This document shows positions 1-10,339 of a stretch of DNA of 64,000 nt, piece after piece. The stretch's first letter is position 1. Each line of letters opens with the position of its first letter. The notes under the pieces are model-generated. The model did no database searches and was not told the DNA's origin. It saw only the letters and a list, made by a program, of their open reading frames with translations. This DNA comes from Carnegiea gigantea (Eukaryota > Streptophyta > Magnoliopsida > Caryophyllales > Cactaceae), in assembly GCA_029747015.1 (NCBI GenBank), contig JAKOGI010002185.1:10001-74000 (forward strand). The letters are read 5' to 3'. Both the position numbers and the translations under genes were made by a program.

Positions 1-1188
1 AGAAGACATTCCCAAAATGACATTTAAGACTAGGTATGGTTATTATGAGCTTACAGTGATGCCTTTTGAACTTACCAATGCCCCTGCCGCATTCATGGAT
101 CTTATGAATAGGGTTTTTACCCCTAACTTGGACAAACTTGTGGTGGCATTCATAGATGACATTCTAATATACTCCAAAGACAAGGAGGAGCAAATTAATC
201 ATTTGAGGACTGTGTTAAAATTCTTGAGGGAACACCAATTATATGCTAAACTGAAAAGGTGTAGGTTTTAGTTGACTGAAGTGACATTTTGGGGCATGTA
301 GTTTCCAAAGAAGGGGCTAAAGTTGACCCTCAAATGATAAAGGCGGTTAATGAGTGGCGCAGGCCAACCAATATTATAGAAGTAAGGAATTTTCTGGGCT
401 TAGCTGGATCCTATAGAAGGTTCGTGAAGGATTTTTCAGAAATATCGTTCCCATTGACCAACCTATTGAAGAAAACATCTAAATTCAAGTGCTAAGATAA
501 GTGTGAGGTGGCATCTCAAGAATTAAATAGATGCTTAACCACAGCCTGTGCCCCTTACTTTGCCCATAGAGGTTAAAGAATACACTATTTATAGCGACGC
601 TTCTAAGAATGGGTTAGGTTGTTTGCTGATGCAAGACGAGAAAGTGATAGTGTATGCCTCTAAGTAACTCAAACCTTATAAAAAGTGCTAGTCCAATTAT
701 GATCTGGAGTTAGCTACGGTGTTTTTGCCTCAAAAATCTGGTGACACTACATGTACAGGGTGCATTGCAAGATCTACAACTACCATTAGAGCCTAAAGTA
801 TATCTTTACTCAAAAACAGATCAACCTAAGGCACTGACGATGGTTGGAGTTGCTTAAGGATTATGATATGGAAATTCAATGTTATTCTAGAAAGGTGAAT
901 ACGGTAGCAAATGCGCTAAGTAGGAAGGGCCAACATAGTTTAAACACAATGATAAGTACCCAACCCGGTACCTTAAGAGACCTTAAGAATATAGGTACTA
1001 AACTTATGGTACGTGGGTTAATAGATGGGCTATTGTTAGCATTAGAAGTGTAACCTTCAATAGTAGAAGAGATTAAGGCAAGTCAAAAGGATGATGCTAA
1101 GCTGGGGAGGCTTAGATAGAACATCGCACCGGGAAAATCCCCTGGCTTCATACTACATGAGGGTGGAATCTTGAAGTTTTAAAACCGC
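1..1188 (+). mobile_element. Ty3/gypsy pol fragment, decayed (RT, RNase H, start of integrase)
   Basis: The order of domains is that of a Ty3/gypsy pol gene. The reverse transcriptase palm comes first (17-495, with the catalytic FIDD box intact in the first reading frame). RNase H follows (about 573-930, with a YSDAS catalytic segment and the ANALSRK-type end). Then comes the start of the integrase zinc-binding region (about 1070-1188). Several stop codons and frame changes break it, for example at about 270 and 495. It enters from the left edge and stops abruptly at about 1188, so neither LTR is visible. It is a relic. The clade cannot be fixed here because the integrase C-terminus is missing. 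Confidence 0.9.
17..495 (+). pseudogene. Reverse transcriptase palm domain, gypsy type, broken
   Basis: The first 84 codons (17-271) run from the RT motif before the NAPA(A/T)F box through the FIDD catalytic pair to the end of the palm. A stop and a frame change near 271-289 separate this from the thumb/connection part (289-495), which carries the usual GHVVSKEG and [19 protein letters not shown] segments. The family's enzyme copies element RNA into DNA. This copy cannot make a full protein. Confidence 0.9.
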
Positions 1189-3324
1189 CTACATATGTTT
1201 TTGTTGATTTTATACAAATTTGGAAAAATTAATAATAATTTTTTTAATCAAATAATTGAGAGAAAAAGAATTGGATCATATGGAATGATGGAAGAGAAGG
1301 ATAAACATGGCCCAATCAAAGCTAGCTTAGTTCAAGTGGGTGGTCCATTTTTGCCTCAATTTCCTTATTTCACAGGCCTGGCCTTTGCGCTCTCGATACC
1401 CAACAGTGAGCCAACCCAGCGGCCTTGTTTCATTAGCTTTTCTTCCTTCCATTTTAGGCCTATTCACTTTTAAGCGGCGGCCCATATTTCTCCTTTCCTT
1501 TTTCTTCTTTTCCCTTCTCCTTTCCATCTCGCACAGGCTCGGTCTAGGCATTCCCGGTGGGTCAATCAGTAGCAGACCCAGCGCCTAGCTTTCCTTCCCA
1601 TTTCAAGGCCCGTTCTCTTTCTTATTTCATTGGGCCTGCGTTTCCTCCTTTCTTTTTCCTTCTTGTGTGGGCCTGGCTTTGTCTCTTTCTTCATTTAGAT
1701 GGCACATATGACATACGTGGCTTACCCACTTCCTGTTCTTCTTTTATAGGCTAGGCCCAGATTGGACTCTCTTTCACACTAGCCTAAAACTTAGCCCTAC
1801 TTTACTTATGTGGCATGTATAGCTCACATGATTGCCATTTCCCTTTCTTCTTCTTCCTTTCTGCTCAGCTTCGAGAACTTGAGCCCCCATCAAGAGCTGT
1901 TGCTTGCTGCACTGGCTTTCGGTGGATGCTCCTCCCCCCCTAAAAAAACTTGATCTTTATGCCGCCATTTTTGATCCTTAAGGTCATCAAAGGTATCAAC
2001 TTTCTCAACCCTTTCTCCTTTTCCTTTTTGGTTTTGTAACTGATTAGAATGACATGCTCACTTTTTCTTTTTCATGAAAGAGCAAGTTTTTTTAATCATT
2101 ATTGCTAAGATCTGGCTTACCTAGATATAAAAATTTTCACCTTTTTCTGATTAGAGACAGGTTTTTAGGGTTTGGGATTGGATTTGGGTTTAGAATACTT
2201 CCGGTTCGGATAAGGATTGTTTCCAATGACATTTTTGAGATTTTGGAAGATGTTTCAACAACATGTACTAGGTAGAAGAAGTTCTTTGCGATTAAGAATA
2301 GGGTGATAAGCATCTTCAAATCCCTTGGATTTGTATGGTAATGACTTGTCTCAACTTGCCACCATTAATGATCAACACCAAAAGTTTTTCTCTCTTCAAA
2401 ACTCTTTCTGGGCCTCTCTGGGTATGCATATGTATTAGGAAGAGGATGTTTCTTTTTTTTCCGCCTGACTTGCTTTGATTTGTAACTTTTCATGCTTTAA
2501 TCATCAGAAAGTTGTTTCCTTTATTGATTTAGAGCTCTTTCCTTTATTTAAAAGAATGAGATACAACTCTGACCCTCCATTTGTTTAATGCTTTGGCTAG
2601 CTCATGTCTAGCACACATACCCACATTTGAGACATTTTTTTAAAAAATTTTTTGGATGCCTGTACCAATAAGCCTTAAGTTGAAATTAATGTTTCATGCT
2701 ATCATTATCAAAGGCTAAATTCCTTTGATTTTTTTCTGAAGCTATATTAGAGCTTTGTGAGTTGCAAACGGAGCCTTGATTCAGAGACTACAAGATTTAA
2801 TCATATCAAGGATTATACCCGAGTAACCCTTAGACATTCTTTATCTTATGTTTTCTTGTTTCCTCCTTTGAAATTTGCTATATTGTGCTTGGAGGTCATT
2901 GCCCTTTTTTTTGATAATTATTGGCAGTAAAGGTGATGACTTTGGTCAAAATAAGTCCAAAGGAGGCAATTTTATTTTGTTGAAAGGTCTTCTCATGCCT
3001 TGTTGATGCTTTTTTTTTTTTTTAACTATATTGTTGTAATGGAACACATTTGATGCATATTTATTCTTGTCTCAACGCGCTCTTGAAAAATTGCATGCAC
3101 GACCCATACTTTGGCATCCTTGTTGTCGAACCTGTTCTATGTGCATAATTCTGTGTTTGCTTGTGTTATCATAATATCAAGCTCATTTATTTGGTGACAA
3201 AATTCCATACTTTGGTCACATATCTTTATTGTCACTTTTGCCGTTTGGTCACTAAGAAAAATCATTTGTATGCCACGATCCTTTTTTTTTTTTGGCTGCA
3301 TTTATACAGTCACTTATGCAAGTT
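1189..3324. other. Non-coding stretch upstream of the PMD gene remnant
   Basis: No convincing coding sequence is seen. The part from about 1300 to 1790 is pyrimidine-rich and holds many GGCCCA/TGGGCC-type boxes (for example near 1309, 1478, 1631, 1670 and 1752), which resemble the site II boxes of plant promoters. The rest is AT-rich with poly-T runs. It could be the promoter or leader of the downstream PMD remnant, or an unrecognised LTR. The sequence does not decide between these. Confidence 0.4.
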
Positions 3325-3765
3325 GATAAGCCATTTGAAGGCCCACTTACAAGTGCGGTTTACCGTTAGGCTTTTTGGAGCCTAAAATGGAAACCCACGC
3401 ACCACAAGTGGTGCGAAGACTTGAAGACCTACTTACGAATGCGGTTTACCATTAGGCCTTTTGGGGCCTAAAACGGAAGCTCACATGCCAAAAAGTGGTG
3501 TGAAGATTTGAAGAACCACTTACGAATGCGGTTTACTGCTAGGCTTTTAGGCTTAGAGAGGAAACCTACACGCCTAAAAGTGGTATGAAAATTTGAAGAA
3601 CCACTTACGAACACGGTTTATCGCTAGGCCTTTTGGGGCCTAGAATGGAAACCCACGCGCCTAAAAGTGGTATAAAGATTTGAAGAACCACTTGTGAACG
3701 TAATTTACAGGTAGACCTTTTGGGGCCTAGAGGAAATCCACATGCCTAAAAGTGGTGCAAGAAGC
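3325..3765 (+). repeat. Tandem array, about five units of about 86 bp
   Basis: Successive units begin with a segment like ACCACTTACGAATGCGGTTT at about 3342, 3429, 3515, 3600 and 3686. Each then has TAGGCCTTTTGGGGCCTA, a short block of the CCCACGCGCC type and AAAAGTGGTGTGAAGA. The units are diverged by substitutions and small indels. TAGGCC...GGGCCTA within each unit can fold back on itself. The array lies just upstream of an intron-acceptor-like TTTTCAG (about 3913) and the putative PMD start codon. Confidence 0.85.
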
Positions 3766-4556
3766 AGGGAGCAGCTCGGTGGCAGAAAATTGATGTCTTT
3801 GATTGCTTTTCTTTCATGCCCCCCTTGTTTGGTATTTGTTTCGGCTTAGGTGCTGTTTTATTCACTGGGTTCCTTTCTAAAAAAGAGCCTAACTTCATGT
3901 TTCCGTATTTTCAGGTGATTCATAATGGTTCATCTTAAGGAGTTTCAGCCAGACGCCAAGCTTCTCATTTCTATTGTAGATAAGGAGGATGACAAACAAT
4001 AGTCAAGGAGCTCCTTCCGTGTTCACCGTTCCTTGCATAGGCTGAAAGCTAATTAAACATCTGCTATAGAGCCATCATCTTTTCCTCCAAAGTTGTCAAT
4101 TCTAGTGGAGAAAGATGTGCAGGATGACTCAGTTAGGTATTTTTGGTAGAGCATGTACCATGACAAGTCCAGCTTAATTACCGAGTTTCCTATGCTTGGC
4201 AAGAGATCATATTCAGGTAATCCAGATAGGGCCCAAATATGCTACTTTATGGAGAGTTTGGTTACATCTCCTTGCACCGGGAATGGACAGAGCATGTGCT
4301 CTCTTACTTTGAGGAGCGCTTGAGGAGTAGTTCACTATATCAGATAGTGTACACCTCGCTTTACTCCTCTAGCCACGATGTCCATGTTCTGTGTGCCTTT
4401 TGCGACAGCTGGTGTCCTACCACCAATATTCTTCATACCATGTCTAGGGAAATGTCTATCTCCTTGTGGGATTTACGTAGACTTGGTGGCTATCCAATCA
4501 ATGGTAAGACATATGATGAGATGGTCCTTGGTATTCAAGCTTTCGACTATCGGGAT

Positions 4557-5868
4557 TGATACGACCGCAAGCGCACGGTGGCATTGTAGCAAATCAAGGT
4601 CGTCTCCCATAAGGACTAGGTTGATCTATTAGACTATGTTCTCTCAAGATAGGCTAAGCAAATTAACATGTGAGATTGAAATTAAACTAATCTACTATAT
4701 AATCTAATGGATAAATATTCAAGGAATTAAGTCAACCAATCAATTACCTGGTTTAAGAATAGATAAAGCACTTTCTCTTTAATTAGGAAATTTCAAGACG
4801 GATAATTGAGATATCACAACCCTCTTTCAAGGTGAAGTGAAATACCCAAATCAAATCAATCATCAATTCTCATTGATTCTCGATTAGTCTACGTTTATTA
4901 CGCACACGATTATCATTCTAGGTCTCTCGATTGGTAATTCTTTCTCAAGACATCACACAATCAAATTGTGTCTTGTGATTTCGACATCAGATTTCACCTT
5001 TTAGTGCTTCACCAAATATCTAATACAAGCAAGAAGGTGATCAAACTTCTTACAAACAATTCAAACTCCATACTTGGTGAAATGAACCCCAACAATTCAA
5101 AAGTGCACCAAACAATCAATTCAAGAACATAGGTAAACACAAGTTTAACATCAATCCAAAGAGTTAATACTACAAATTAACAAGAATTACATACTCTAAC
5201 CTATCAATCTAGACAGCCATAAATGTAATGGAGAAAAGAGAAGAGAAGGGAAAGAATTTCTCAGCCGAACGTGTGCTTGAATCCGTCGATTTACAAACAT
5301 GATCCCACTTCCTTGCGAATCTCCCTCTACTACTTGCTCTCTCTCACTCTAAATATGGAGCCTATTCCTAACTAGATGGTAGAATTGAATGGAATAACAT
5401 GGTATGAGGCTAAAAACAACCCTTTTATCATGGGAAAAACGTATCAGCTGAACATCAAAACACCTGAAAGACGAACAGCCGCAAGAAAACTAGCGAAACA
5501 GGGGGAATAGGGGCCACCACGGACCGTGGTGCCCTATTTTTGCTTTACCCTGCCGATTCTATAAAAATCTGGTCAACTGAGATGACTATGTATGCTATCC
5601 AGGGCTATCCATGATATATACCTAGGTAAACCATGTCTTTTGCGAATTTTTGGTCAATTTTTGTGGGCTCTTACCTCCTTGCAAAATTTTTCATTGATTT
5701 TCATGACATACTAGGGTTCTCTTAGCCAATTTCTGCAAAATATCATCAACAACACCAAACTCAAGCATAAAATAGAAAAGACGCATAAAATCACATAATC
5801 AAGCACTCAAGTCCCCTAAAATGATGTCAAAACACTCATGAAATTCTATGCAAATATGACATTCATCA
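4557..5868 (-). repeat. 3' LTR of the non-autonomous element
   Basis: 1312 bp, with TG/CA ends when read on the minus strand (TGATGAATGTC...GTATCA). It is about 44 bp shorter than the right copy, mainly because a CCACCACGG-type block near 5515-5545 is expanded at about 9950-10010 in the other LTR. Confidence 0.93.
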
Positions 5869-5879
5869 CTCCTCCAAGC
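5869..5879 (-). other. Polypurine tract
   Basis: On the minus strand GCTTGGAGGAG directly abuts the TG of the 3' LTR. This is the expected position of the plus-strand primer. Confidence 0.75.
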
Positions 5880-7725
5880 TTAAACTTTTGCTTGTCCCTT
5901 GGCAAGCACTAGATAAACCGGTAAGGGGAGATGCATCTAGGGCTCAAAAACATAATAAAATCCTTAAAGTAGGCAGGTCATAGCATATCACAAGCAAGAA
6001 TAGTAATCAATGACAACCCTAAATAGCGCACAAGGCATTTCAAAATTAGGAGGAGGAGAAGATTGTTGAAAAAGTATAAGACCACAATCTTGATATCAAA
6101 CTGGATCACCCCTAAAGAACCACAAAGCACATCATACAAGCACATGGAATTGTATTGTGCCAAATGGACTGGTAGAACCTCACTTTGGAAAAATGTGAAT
6201 CACTTCCACTCATGTGTTTGAAATATAGCATAGATTCACTCAAGATTTATTCCAAAGATGCAATCTACCATATACTTGCCAAGACTCTCAAATTCTCCAC
6301 CACTAAAATACAATGTGCACAAGACAATCAAGAGGACTTTATATAGGTTGTAATGTGGGCTAGAAGCGTTAAGGGAAAGGAGTGGACTTGGGCAATGTGG
6401 AGCCACTTAGCCAAGTGACTAGGGAGCAACCAACAACACACCAAAAACCATGAAAAAGACTAACACTCCAGACTCCAAGATATAATGATCATACCCCACG
6501 AATCAAGTAGGAAATGAGTTGACAAAGAAAGGAATGCAAGCTATGTATGCATCCAATGCCATTCAAGTTATTCACTTTTGTTTTTTTTCCCCCAAGAACA
6601 TAACTTTATCTTCCTTTTTTTTTCTTTTTCTTCAATATAACTTTTTTTCTTTTTTTGTTTTTTTGGGAAATAAAACAAAAATTGCAATTATTGATAGGCA
6701 TAGGATCACTAACTATCAAGTCACAACCGAATACATATATACACAATCCAAACAAGAGGGGAATAAATCTAAATGCTCAATAACATCAACCCCTCAACAA
6801 GCCAACATACCAAAGCCCCCTCAAACTCAATTTATCCCCAAAGCCACTCACTACATAGATGAAGTGATGCTCCATAGACTTGGCTTAAAGGTAGGAACAT
6901 GTGTTTGGCCAAAGGCTAATACAAAGTGTTCACAACTAGAAAAGGATTATAGCTCAAAGGGGCTAGCAAAAGGGGTAAAACATGTAACATAGGGGTAGGC
7001 AATTTGGCTATGCGGCTAAAATATTCAAAGAAAGAAATGCCTCTATCATATCATCAACTGTGCACATGCTTATGTGGTTTTGAACAAAAGTGAAGGCAAG
7101 TTCTAGAGATGCAACATGGAAGAGTCATACACATGAAAGAAACATGAGACTAAATATAATGAATTAGTCCAAATAAGGCTCAAAATCTCACAGAACATCT
7201 ACCAAAGCCATAGTTAGCTCATATAATGAAGCTCATGTACCAACATTAGTGCTAAGAACTTCAAGGGATAACAAAGTTCTCAAACAAGACAAGGGTCAAA
7301 ACAAGAAATATTTACAAAACTTTCAAAAATTTTTGCATCAAAAGGGATTACACATCAAAAGTTACTCAAGCTCATGAAAGTATGTCTTGCAAAAGAATTA
7401 TTAAAGGCTATCTTAAACCAATCCTCACTATTGCTCCATACAATCTTATATGCAAATTTAAAAATCAGCTGAATGCAACACACTAATGCAAACCAAAAGA
7501 AACCTAAACCTATATGCTCTAGTTAGTATGCAAACTAATAATCGAAACATAAAACATAGAAACTACCCTTCTCCCATGCTTAGATAAAGCATTATTATTC
7601 AACTGAGAGAAAGTAAGAGAAGGGAAAGGGAAAACAAAAGAGAATGATCTCACCAGGTTAGGTGCTGGATGTATCTAAGCTAACGCCTTCATACAACTAG
7701 GCCAAATGGAGCATCATCCACTCCA
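5880..7725. other. Non-coding internal part of the non-autonomous element
   Basis: AT-rich DNA between the ORF relic and the polypurine tract. The plus-strand reading frame at about 6519-6992 runs through poly-T and low-complexity sequence and lies antisense to the element, so it is not called. No gag-pol domain is seen in either direction. Confidence 0.6.
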
Positions 7726-8697
7726 TCACAACTTTAAGACTTTGCTCACCACATCAAACTCCATCAACGCACGTAGAAGCTCGTCGAACGACACAGCATG
7801 GGATTTGCAAGCATGGCTATGAAAGAGCATCAAGATAAGAACATTGAGAAAAGTTAGCGCTCTCCTCATTAAACCAAATACAATAGAAAAATCAAAATAG
7901 AAATCAAAGAAAGTATTCCACATGATTTTTCTAGGTGCATCCGCTAGGTACATGAAATATGGGTCAATGGAAGCATTATACCCACTAAAGTAACCTAGGG
8001 ATATAAAACTATCAACATTCCCACCAAGCATACTAAACATGTGATCCTCATAGCCCAAATCATTATTGGCATCAAAAATTATAGGATTACTAATGGGCGC
8101 ATCAATGTAACACTCAAGGGAATGAGAGGGTAATGAACAAATAGGTAAAACATAGGAACGGTCAAGGTGATTAGGGAGAACATTATTATCAAAACCAAGG
8201 CTAGGAGATTCCTCATTCATAAATGCATCACGTTACCTCACCAAAGGAGTCTTATCTAGATCATACACCTCATCTAAAATATCGTCAGACTCAAAACATG
8301 TATCAATAACACTAAATCTAGCAACAATCCCAAAAGACTCACCCATCTCGAGCCCCGTGCACTGAGCTAAAGGAAAGGATAAATCACGTAAGGTTAAGAC
8401 AACGTTAGTATTGTCCCTCGGTTATACAAAGTCAGGTTGGGCATAGCATGCATAATAAGGACACAAATTAGTTTGATAGTCAGAAGAATTACACAAGTCA
8501 CACCAAAAAAGGGCATAACAAGATCTAGCATAAAATACATAAGGATGAAAGAATGAATATCTAGAAACACGACTAGCCTTCTCAAATTCAAATGAATTCC
8601 AAGCAACCCACTCAAGCAAATAACATGCATCATCGACATTTTTACCATGAAAACCCCAATAATCTAAAAGAGCACGGGTTTTACTATTCACACCCAT
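7726..8697 (-). pseudogene. Single ORF of the non-autonomous LTR element, zinc-knuckle-like, unknown function
   Basis: One frame stays readable for 324 codons, from an ATG at 8697 to the stop at 7726. Only two in-frame stops interrupt it, one after residue 91 and one shortly before the internal methionine at 8220. Residues 66-79 (8461-8502) have spacing C-X2-C-X4-Y-X4-C. This is the retroviral CX2CX4HX4C zinc knuckle with His replaced by Tyr (TAT, one C-to-T step from CAT). The region around it is rich in aromatic residues and cysteine, and the C-terminal third is hydrophobic (about codons 260-300). Similar ORFs occur, as far as I recall, as unnamed plant proteins. A Gag-like RNA-binding role is inference only. 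Confidence 0.6.
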
Positions 8698-8959
8698 ATC
8701 AATAATGTCTAGAATTTTTCATTTACCCACACAACAATCACATTGAGCAAGAAAGACATTTAATCGCTTAAAATACCTCCAAAATAATTCATCCTCGACT
8801 TGGGAAAAATGAAAAATTGCCATGGTTTTTTGACATTTTGTAATCTTTTTTAAAATTTTTCATTTTTTTAATTTTTTTTTTTTGCAGTTTCTTTGTTTTT
8901 CAAAGAAAAACAAAATGCTTAGTCAAACCTATCAAGAAAAACCTAATATTCAATACTAG

Positions 8960-8977
8960 TTCCCGGCAACAGCGCCA
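8960..8977 (-). other. Primer binding site, tRNA-Asp type
   Basis: On the minus strand this reads TGGCGCTGTTGCCGGGAA. It lies 6 nt from the LTR end at 8984 and matches the 3' end of plant tRNA-Asp with only a few changes. The same primer site is known from Athila-type gypsy elements, which suggests the kind of partner that could have mobilised this element. Confidence 0.85.
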
Positions 8978-8983
8978 AAAACT

Positions 8984-10339
8984 TGATACGTCTGCAAGCG
9001 CACGGTAGCGTTGTAGCAAATCTAGGTCGTCTCCTATAAGAACTAGGTTGATCTATTGGACTATGTTCCCTCAAGATAGGTTAAGCAAATTAACATGTGA
9101 GGTTGAAATTAAACTAATCTACTATATAATTTAATCGATAAATATTCAAGGAATTCAGACAACCAATCAATTACCCGGTTTAAGAATAGAGAAAGCACTT
9201 TCTTTTTAGTTAAAAAATTTCAAGACAGATAATTGAGATATCACAACCCTATTTCAAGGTGAAGTGAAATGCCCAAATCAAATCAATCATCAATTCCCAT
9301 GGATTCTCGATTAGTCTAGGTTCATTAGGCACATGATTATCATTTTAGGTCTCTTGATTGGTAATTCTTTCTTAAGACATCACACAATCAAGTTGACTAT
9401 GGCAATTCCAACATCAGATTTCACCTTTTAGTACTTCACCCAATATCTAATACAAGCAAGAAGGTGATCAAACTTCTTATAAACAATTCAAACTTTAGAC
9501 TTGATGAAATGAACCCCAACAATTCAAAAGCGCACCAAGCAATCAATTCAAGAATATAGGCAAACGCAAGTTCAACATCAATCTAAAGAGTTAAAACTAC
9601 AAATTAACATGAATCACGTAATCTAATCTATCAATCTAGAAAGAAACAAATCCAATGGAGAAAAGAGAAGAGAAGGGAAAGAATTTCTCAGCCCGAAAGC
9701 GTGCTTGAATCCGTCGCTTTACAAAGATGATCCTGCTTCTTCGTGAATCTCCCTCTTCTACTTGCTCTCCCTCACTCTAAATATGGAGCCTATTCGTTAC
9801 TAAATGGTAGAATTGAATGAATAACATGGTATGAGGCTAAAAACAACCCTTTTATCATGGAAAAAACGTATCAGCTGAACATTAAAACGTCTGGAAGCCG
9901 AATAGCCGTAAGAAAACTAGCAAAGTTGAGGGAATAGAGGCCACCAGGGCTAGCCTATGGGACCACCACGGAAGGTGGCTCCCACCACAGTCAGATCGTG
10001 GTTTCCCTTATTTTTGCTTTGCCCTACTAATTCTGAAAAATCTGGTCAACCCGAATTGACTGTGTATGCTATCCTGGGCTATCCATGATATATACCCGGG
10101 TAAACCATGTCTTTTACGGATTTTTGGTCAATTTTTATGGGCTCTTGCCTCATTGCATAATTCTTCATTGATTTTCATAAGATACTCGGGTTCTCTTAGC
10201 TAATTTTTGCAAAATATCATCATCAACACCAAACTCGAGCGTAAAACAGAAAAGATGCATAAATCACACAATCAGCACTCTAATCCCCTAAATGATGCCA
10301 AAAAACTAATCAAATCCTATACAAATATGACATTCATCA
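8984..10339 (-). repeat. 5' LTR of the non-autonomous element
   Basis: 1356 bp with TG/CA ends, paired with 4557-5868. It carries an expanded CCACCACGG/CCACCACAG block at about 9950-10010 that the other copy lacks. The right target duplication GGGAT follows directly. Confidence 0.93.

Larger units (their letters stand above)
4557..10339 (-). mobile_element. Complete non-autonomous LTR retrotransposon (LARD-like), 5783 bp, one ORF
   Basis: Two LTRs (4557-5868 and 8984-10339) begin TGATACG and end CATTCATCA on the plus strand. They flank 3115 bp of internal DNA. A 5-bp target duplication, GGGAT, lies at 4552-4556 and 10340-10344. The primer site next to the right LTR (8960-8977) and the purine tract next to the left LTR (5869-5875) set the direction as minus. 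There is no protease, RT, RNase H or integrase, so the element must have used enzymes from another element. By eye the LTRs differ at roughly 10% of positions plus a length block near 9940-10010, so the insertion is old. It interrupts the PMD gene remnant. Confidence 0.93.

Noticed and set aside
6519..6992. 157-residue plus-strand frame in the non-autonomous element
   Set aside because: It starts in low-complexity T-rich DNA, is antisense to the element and shows no domain.
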